Shown: positions 57,903 through 64,000 of the stretch, one piece after another
Position numbering within the stretch: position 1 is the first letter of the stretch
Layout: every line of letters starts with the position of its first letter
Origin: Albifimbria verrucaria
Taxonomy: Eukaryota; Ascomycota; Sordariomycetes; Hypocreales; Stachybotryaceae
Assembly (NCBI GenBank): GCA_020081605.1
Contig: JAHREC010000018.1
Coordinates: 6,807,160-6,871,159 of the forward strand
Direction: 5' to 3'
Length of the DNA: 64,000 nucleotides
Notes under the pieces: generated by a model
The model's input: the letters and a program-made list of their open reading frames with translations, nothing else
What the model was told of the DNA's origin: nothing
Database searches by the model: none
Position numbers and translations under genes: made by a program

Positions 57903-58135
57903 TTGTCTGCTGCATTGAGGAAGCGTATTCGAAGCTTGCACGACGGTCTGTCGTAGAGTCTGACTTCAAGGGCACTGTATGTTTGTGGTCCGGTGGTTTA
58001 TATATATTCCGGACCGCGATTTCGCATGTCTCATATGCATCGACTTCTTCCTTCTCTCCCTTCTTTTCCTCTCCCTCGAGAAAGTAGCGAACATCATCCT
58101 CGCCACCAAGAACCGGATAGCGAACCATTACAGCA

Positions 58136-59103
58136 ATGGCGAAGAAGAAGAGGACGGCAGCTCAGAAGGCGGCAGAAGCGGCAAGGACATTCGCAGAACA
58201 GGGAGCAAACATGGAAATCGCATCTAATACGTCCTACGAAGAAACGCACGAGCGAGAAGAGCCCGTTTCGCCTCGCGAGGAGGGGGCTCAGCCTCCCCAA
58301 AGGACACGATGAAGGGTCACGGAGCAAGCGACGATAGAACTGCGAACGGCATCGATCAGAACGAAGACCGTATAGCGAGTATGGCTGCGTCGATGGCACG
58401 GGGTGAAGGTATGGGTCTGTATATGAGAGCTCGTCGTTTGAAGACCTAACCAAAGCCAGTGCCAGTGGGCCATGAAAGAAATTTCCTAGGTCGAGCCTTC
58501 CTACCATTCCGCTTACAGTATGAGTTTTTCGGAACTGTGCGATGTATGATGGAAGAAGCATGCTTTTTATACGCCAAAGCAGTGTTGGCAGATACGCTAA
58601 AGGAGCGCGGATGGGATTGCGCAGCGTCGGCTAATCTTGAATCGTGGGCGGTTCTATGGAAAGAGCATCGATACCGTTTCCCCAGATGGATAAGCGACGA
58701 AGACTTCGAGGATCTAATACAGGCAATGAACACCATACAAAAAATATCAGCGGAGCGTGAGGAAGTCGACGCGGGTGAAATGAGGCGTCTGTTAAAACAG
58801 AGCCATCGACTTCTAACCCTACTCGGACAAAATGGTTATGTTCCTTCTCTAGTATCGCTGTATCAAAGTGGGGAACGATGCCTGGTGAGGTTGCATGATG
58901 AGGTGGAAATTTGCTTCCTGCAGGGACTTGAAGACCTCAAGGGTATCGCAGCGCAGAAGATCAAGTTAGAAAAGGAGGAAGCGGTTATAAAGGCGGATAT
59001 CGAAGAAAGCATTAAAATATCTACGGCAACAGCAGCCCAGGAGTTAGACAAGGCTATACATGGAATCCGTATGGATCGGCTTTACCAGAAAAAAATAATA
59101 TAA
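58136..59103 (+). CDS. Unknown coiled-coil protein
   Basis: Start ATG 58136 (MAKKKRTAAQKAAEAARTF), a basic Ala-rich helix. One base appears to be missing at a C4 run near 58299-58302, which links it to DTMKGHGASDDR. The intron 58409-58459 (GTATGG donor, CCTAACC branch, GCCAG acceptor) joins ARGE to PVGHERNFLGRAF. Exon 2 (58460-59103) encodes mostly helices, including CMMEEACFLYAKAVLADTL, LKQSHRLLTLLGQNGY, a charged coiled coil (AAQKIKLEKEEAVIKADIEE) and a basic end (MDRLYQKKII). The total is about 306 residues, with no signal peptide or membrane segment. The family is unknown. Confidence 0.5.
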
Positions 59104-59340
59104 TAGTACTGTCACCCACTAGATTATATACAGTGGGGCATGGGGCTTAGGTAATCCTGCCGTTTAATTGACAAGAGCTAAGCTCGCTTTTTATTGTATT
59201 AATGTTAAGTTTCTTCAGCACTTTCCATTCTTGGGAGGTAGCAAACACTTAAGCGGCTGGGGTTAAGGTTAGGTTGGGTTTATATACTCTAGGGCCGACT
59301 TAATGCTGCTTTCTTTTTCACTAAACACAACCAATGTATA

Positions 59341-59834
59341 TCAGGCTATCGTAGCTAATAGAAAATGTTGCTTAACAGGGGAAATGTCTCCTGCAGCCGA
59401 TGCCATCCACATACTCCCCCAATCATGGCACTCCAAGCCACTACCAAGAGGAGTATCTACTAAACGATAAGATATAGCACCTTCCGGTTGCATTTGATCG
59501 TCGACTGCGATTCTTATGCCACCTGGTAGATGGCCTTTGAGATTGACAATCTTCTCCTTTATGTCTGTATAATAAAGGGATGTGAGTTTGCATTTATGAT
59601 CGAAAAGTGCAAACGTGCGATATTGTGTGAAGGTTGGATATGGTTTCCCGTTGCCATATAGAGAGTACATTGCCCTTCCTCTGCAAAAGTGCAACGAGGC
59701 CAATTCCAGACTGGGGTGCGCTGGTTAAGATGACCATGGACTTCGCCAGTTTGAGTTATCGGTGTGGCAATAGCGCCTAGGAGACTCAACGGGATAAAGG
59801 CAAGAGAAAGTATATATTTTAAAGATAGATGCAT
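59341..59834 (-). CDS. Small secreted protein of unknown family, frame-disrupted
   Basis: Start ATG 59834. The signal peptide MHLSLKYILSLAFIPLSLLG is followed by TPITQTGEVHGHLNQR and CTFAEEGQCTLY. A one-base gap near 59660, in a TATATA stretch, switches to GKPYPTFTQYRTFALFDHKC, HLPGGIRIAVDDQMQP and GLECHDWGSMW, with the stop at 59341. The mature protein would be about 140 residues with four cysteines. It is a candidate effector by size and secretion only. Confidence 0.5.
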
Positions 59835-60605
59835 GTTTGTGATTTTCAACTATTCACAAGAGATGAATATAGGTAGCCTAAAGAAAAGATTAAGATTTAA
59901 AGTTCATAGAAATATTCAGAATCGTAGAGCTTACATATTTAAATATATATTATAAAGTATGGCTGCTATTTATGAATTCTTAATACTGATGGGAGAATTG
60001 TTCGTTGGTTAGAAAACACCAGACTGTAAATCGCCGTTTTTGTTCGGTGGCTTGCTGCGCCCTGATTACTACAGGGGTGTTAGAGCGTATCTTGCGCTGT
60101 TTGGAATCCTGTAACATATGCTTACCAACAAACCCACGCTTCTCAGCCTCATGATCCAGACAAGCCCCAGGAATTGGGGGCATGTCGGAGCAATCATATC
60201 TCGTACACGGAGCTGCGTATCATAAAACCGATGCTTCTCGCACACGCTGACAGCGGACCTTATTCTAACCGCATATCCCACAAGCTTCTGGATACTATTT
60301 ATATGTTCCAGACCCCATCATCATACGAATCATTCACCGCATGACTTGTATATGGGGGTCTGCGGCCAACTCAAGACGGAGAAGCCACAAGCCACCAACA
60401 AAGATGCTAAAAAAGGGGAAAAGAATAAGCTGATAAGCGTTTGGTTCTGGATGGAGTAAGGTTAGCAATAAACTAACAGATAATTAATAGCTTAAAAAGG
60501 GGACTGTATTTCCGCCATTATAATATAATAATATAATATTCGACTCCACGATATAAGAACGCTAGAAATCCTGCAATATTAACCAGCCTTTCTTACTATT
60601 GCATT
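59835..60605. other. Intergenic, gene-free
   Basis: AT-rich leader sequences of the two flanking secreted-protein genes; no supported coding region or repeat. Confidence 0.5.
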
Positions 60606-61834
60606 ATGAGAGTATCGATTATTATCTTATGCTGGGCCCTTGTGCCAGATTATACTCTTGCTTCTATTCTTCAACCCCTGTCTAATGGCACTACATATAA
60701 GTCCATTTCCTCAGAGGGAAATGTGGCGAAAATAGGTACGAGTAAGGGTGCAGCTATTGGTATGTCTTGTTAAACTGGCATTCGTGAGGGACCCTGTTAA
60801 TATATAGTAATATAGATATATTGGAGTCAAATACCACTCTCTCCGTTCAGAATCGGCCACGAAGTCGATTCGATTTTGGAATTGCATGGCCAATCAACAT
60901 TGAAGTGGTGGCCGGAACCCCAGGCATGGGCTTTGGACTTTGGGAACTCGTTACATCTTGTCGGGCATACGCTAAGTCCGAAGATGTCGAGCAGAATAGG
61001 TACTCATGCATTAAGGGTGCAGTATTCACGGTTCTGGCAGCTCTAGCCCTAAGAAGGGGTTATGGCGAGATGTCGATCGCCCTTGCCAAAAGCCTTGATA
61101 CAAAAGCTAGGGTAACGGCAGGCGAATTACTTGGCGAGCTCGTGGAGATGCATGATTGGAACCTTGGGCCCAATGTAAGGAACCCCAATGAATTCCCGCG
61201 ATCCGTTAAACTCCATCGTCGAATGGAGGATATTTTAACGCAGCAACTTGGCCATGAAGTTCGGCATATTGGCATGTGGAACGAACCAAAGCTTAACCCA
61301 CTCTCGAAGCGACAAGAGAAGCAACACCCAGTCTTTGCACTTCAACATGGCAGTCAAGACCTCCATATCGCAATCATGGATATCGATCCAATCACTATGG
61401 AAAGACGTGTTAAATTAGGCTACGGCCCTGGACCACGAACAAAACTTAACGAGAGACGCCTTCAGAGCCGTGACGGGGTTGAGAAGATATATAATCAGCA
61501 ATACTTCGACAGTGGCGGCCTGGATGCCAAGGCGATGATGAACAGCGAGATTAACGATCTGCCGGAGTTTAGCTATAAGAACTTAAGGTGGTTGTACGAT
61601 GAAGTAGCTTGTTCTATCGAGATCCCTAGCGAGAACAGCGACTACAAAGGGTTTCAGTGGAATATACTGGATTACTATAATCGTTTAATTATGGCCCAAG
61701 GAGCTATTGCTGCGTTCGGGCCCTCAAAGGAGCAGGAATCAATCATAGGGTGGATTACTTATGGGTTCAACCTGAAATATCACGAGCAATGTATGGTCGG
61801 CGATGAATGGGGGCACCAGGTTCCATCTCGATAA
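60606..61834 (+). CDS. Secreted protein of unknown family
   Basis: Exon 1 is 60606-60759 and exon 2 60816-61834, with the intron 60760-60815 (GTATGT donor, CTGTTAAT region, ATATAG acceptor). Phase joins ATT-G to AT-ATA, giving an intact protein of about 390 residues. The start ATG opens a signal peptide (MRVSIIILCWALVPDYTLAS). The mature part begins Asn/Ser-rich with possible glycosylation sites. It then has IAWPINIEVVAGTPGMGFGL, a hydrophobic helix in CIKGAVFTVLAALALRRGYG, two more cysteines, and a hydrophilic C-terminal region (HIAIMDIDPITMERRVKLGY). I cannot assign a family. Intact reading frame, secretion and a location 2.2 kb from the telomere make it a candidate lineage-specific secreted protein. 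Confidence 0.68.
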
Positions 61835-63204
61835 ATATCTTCATAATCAATATAGCATAAGCCGAAGAGAGGATAACTATAGCTATTACCTTTGACATAG
61901 AAATATAATAGGCACAGCGACAAAGATACAAATCCCTAAGGCACCTAATAAAAGACGGCCTGCTTCAAAAGACTCAGGCCGCCCCAGCCCACGACCATAT
62001 AATTTAGGTAGATAGGATAGGCCTTCCAGATATTCATCCCCTGCATGAATATAATTGAGCTCCAGCACCGAATAGCTTGAGCCCGGGTGGGAAGCCCCAA
62101 ACACTCGTCAGATTGAGTTCGAGCGTCAAGGTCTAGGGTACTGATCAGCTACTTCCCAGGCGAATGGGACCAATTAGGGCACTAAGACTCACTTGTCTCT
62201 GTAGAGTGGGCATGTTTTGACGCCATTCTATGAATTGACGATGGATATATAAAAGAATATAATTTTAATGGTTTCTATAGTGAAGTGAACTCTTGAGCAT
62301 TATGTTTAAGCTGATTAGGCCGAAGGTGCTATTCGGATGGGAGCCAACGGGCGGCATGATGAGAAAGTTGGTAAAGGGGCTGATGCATTAATTTATAGCG
62401 ATCTATGGATTGACGTCCTGCGGCTTAGGTTACACAGCCTCAACAGGGGCTTTGGGGGTGATAACCAACAGGCTGTTGGTTCGTAGGAGGATACAGCAGG
62501 ATAACCTGTGCTGGCGTTAGGCAGGAAAACGTGGGATGGATCAACTTAACGTCCGGTGGCCGATTTGCAGGATCAGGGTTATCGGCAGATTAGTCATGGT
62601 CCTATGGCCAGCGCTAACCGCTACGTTGTCGAACCGCTAACCGCCAACCTTAAAGCGTGAGGAAAGAGCAGCTATTAAGGTTACTCTGGTTAAAATGGCA
62701 GGTATACAAGGCATAGGGTGAAATAGTATTCTAACAGCTATCGGTAAGTGCTAGTTATGAGTGAAAAGGTTGATAGAAGCGAGCAGACCAAGCATATAGG
62801 GTAGGTAAATTTCTGACCCTGACCCTAACCCTAACCCTGACCTTGAGGATCTTTGGCCCTAGGGTCTGCAGAAGAAGTTTGGTTAAGGGTACAAAGAACA
62901 GGGTTGAAGGCCGAGGTGGGCCAGGGTTACTAGCTAAGGTTCTTGTTAGACTGAAAAGACGAAGAGTTTAAGAGAAGGTGGGTTAAGTTCTCTAATCACT
63001 GAGGAAGGAGGAGTTGTAGGAAGTTGTAGGAAGTTTTTCACAAGCTACTTTTTGCTGTCTGTTGTCTGTTGTCTGTTGTCTGCGGTTGAGTCTCCTAGTG
63101 TCACGCTGCCCTAGCTTGTCTAAGCGCTTCTCCCAGTTGCTTGTTGGTGCCTGTTTGTTCTCGCTATCTAGTCGCTGTTTTCTACTCTTTCTTGTCTATC
63201 TTCT
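61835..63204. other. Subtelomeric gene-free region
   Basis: Contains a 19-base palindrome AACCAACAGGCTGTTGGTT at 62464-62482, and interstitial telomere-like CCCTAA/CCCTGA units at 62814-62844 in inverted orientation relative to the chromosome end. A minus-strand frame with a hydrophobic end (61886-62104) has no start or clear exon connection. Confidence 0.55.
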
Positions 63205-63324
63205 GTTCTCTGCTCTGTTCTCTGCTCTGTTCTCTGCTCTGTTCTCTGCTCTGTTCTCTGCTCTGTTCTCTGCTCTGTTCTCTGCTCTGTTCTCTGCTCT
63301 GTTCTCTGCTCTGTTCTCTGCTCT
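63205..63324. repeat. 12 bp subtelomeric minisatellite
   Basis: Ten essentially perfect units of GTTCTCTGCTCT. They create open frames of repeated Phe-Ser-Ala-Leu, which are not genes. Confidence 0.95.
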
Positions 63325-63898
63325 TTGTTCTTTACCTCCCGCTTTAGCCTGTTAACCTTTTCCCACCAGTCCTTTCTGTTCTAGATCGGTTGTCTGTTGT
63401 CGTCGCCTGCAACCTGCTTAGCTTTCTTTTCCGTTTGCTCTTTCTAAGTTGCTACTGTCCGCCAGGTGTGGTTGGCCATCTGCCGTCTGCTTTTTGCTTC
63501 AGGGTCTTTACTAAGCACTCTCGGCCTCTGCTGGTTACTACTTTGCTAGTCACTGGTTTCCACTTGTTTGAAGCCTAGAACCTTAAGGCTACCTGATCTT
63601 TCCTACCTGGGTGGTCTCCACTACGCGCTTACAAGTAACCGACTGTTTGCGTCTTTGCTTTTCGGTCTCCACTCGTTACCCTCTGGCGGTCCCTTGTTGC
63701 TGGTCGTTTAAGAAGGCCGAAGCCTACGACTTCTTACAAGGGCGAGAAGCAAACAACAGACAGTTAAAGGCGGCTACTAAACGGCAAAAAGCGGAAAAGT
63801 AGCGTGAAGAGAGTAGAAAGGGTGAAACTGCAGGCCTAATCTTGGCCTTAACCCTACGCGTAACCCTACCCGTAGCCTTAGCCCTAACCCAACGGAAA
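63325..63898. other. Telomere-adjacent unique sequence
   Basis: T/C-rich then mixed sequence; no supported gene. At 63846-63890 a degenerate CCCTAA tract (ACCCTACGCGTAACCCTACC) lies in opposite orientation just before the true telomere. Confidence 0.55.
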
Positions 63899-64000
63899 TT
63901 AGGGTTAGGGTTAGGGTTAGGGTTAGGGTTAGGGTTAGGAGTTAGGGTTAGGAGTTAGGGTTAGGGTTAGGGTTAGGGTTAGGGTTAGGGTTAGGGTTAG
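63899..64000 (+). repeat. Telomere, (TTAGGG)n
   Basis: About 17 TTAGGG units reach the window end, G-rich strand 5'->3' toward the end as expected for a right chromosome end. Two units are variant, with an extra GA (TTAGGAG) near 63936 and 63948. Confidence 0.97.

Noticed and set aside
61886..62104. Minus-strand frame ending in a transmembrane-like segment
   Set aside because: No ATG start, and the best upstream splice candidate joins a different frame; not enough support for a gene.
63062..63355. 97-codon open frame rich in Leu-Phe-Ser-Ala
   Set aside because: Entirely created by the 12 bp minisatellite and its T/C-rich flank.

Overview
The window is the end of a chromosome (or contig) of a filamentous ascomycete (Pezizomycotina). 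It finishes in about 17 TTAGGG repeats (63899-64000). Genes are interrupted by short introns of about 45-85 nt with GTAAGT/GTGAGT-type donors and CTAAC/CTGAC-type branch sites. There are LysM/chitin-binding and HET-domain genes, and a 7.7 kb block of extremely AT-rich DNA that looks like RIP-mutated repeats. The species cannot be named from the sequence.

Layout. (1) 1-5 kb: a LysM plus chitin-binding protein (+ strand), convergent with a long minus-strand gene. That gene reads as signal peptide, cysteine-rich head, Ser/Thr stalk, transmembrane helix, charged coiled coil, then a cytosolic HET domain. (2) 5.3-36.2 kb: an island rich in the word GGCC with seven unusual genes: two paralogs sharing an intron position (A, B), a possible GIY-YIG protein (C), an RS/poly-Q protein (D), a double AT-hook protein (E) and a divergent pair of long coiled-coil proteins (F, G). 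Most of these genes are followed, in the sense orientation, by GGCC-based imperfect palindromes and then 0.2-1.8 kb of degenerate minisatellite. Good intron signals occur in non-coding DNA downstream of A and D. (3) 37.2-45.0 kb: the AT-rich block, ending in a ~97 bp satellite and a GT microsatellite. (4) 45.2-62 kb: the telomere-proximal genes. These are an intact DGQHR (ParB/DndB-like) protein, a very large unknown neighbour, an intact Fringe-like glycosyltransferase, small secreted proteins, an RNase H relic and a secreted protein of unknown family. (5) 62.4-64.0 kb: gene-free subtelomere with a 12 bp minisatellite and the telomere.

One caveat affects most of the left two thirds. Nearly every gene reads through only if a single missing base is assumed at short homopolymers. 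About 25 such sites were found and almost all are minus-one events. This is more like systematic homopolymer under-calling in the assembly than random decay, although pseudogenisation is not excluded. Genes DGQHR (46.1-48.5 kb), the glycosyltransferase (53.8-55.6 kb) and the secreted protein (60.6-61.8 kb) need no such correction. Gene letters A-J are labels used here only.
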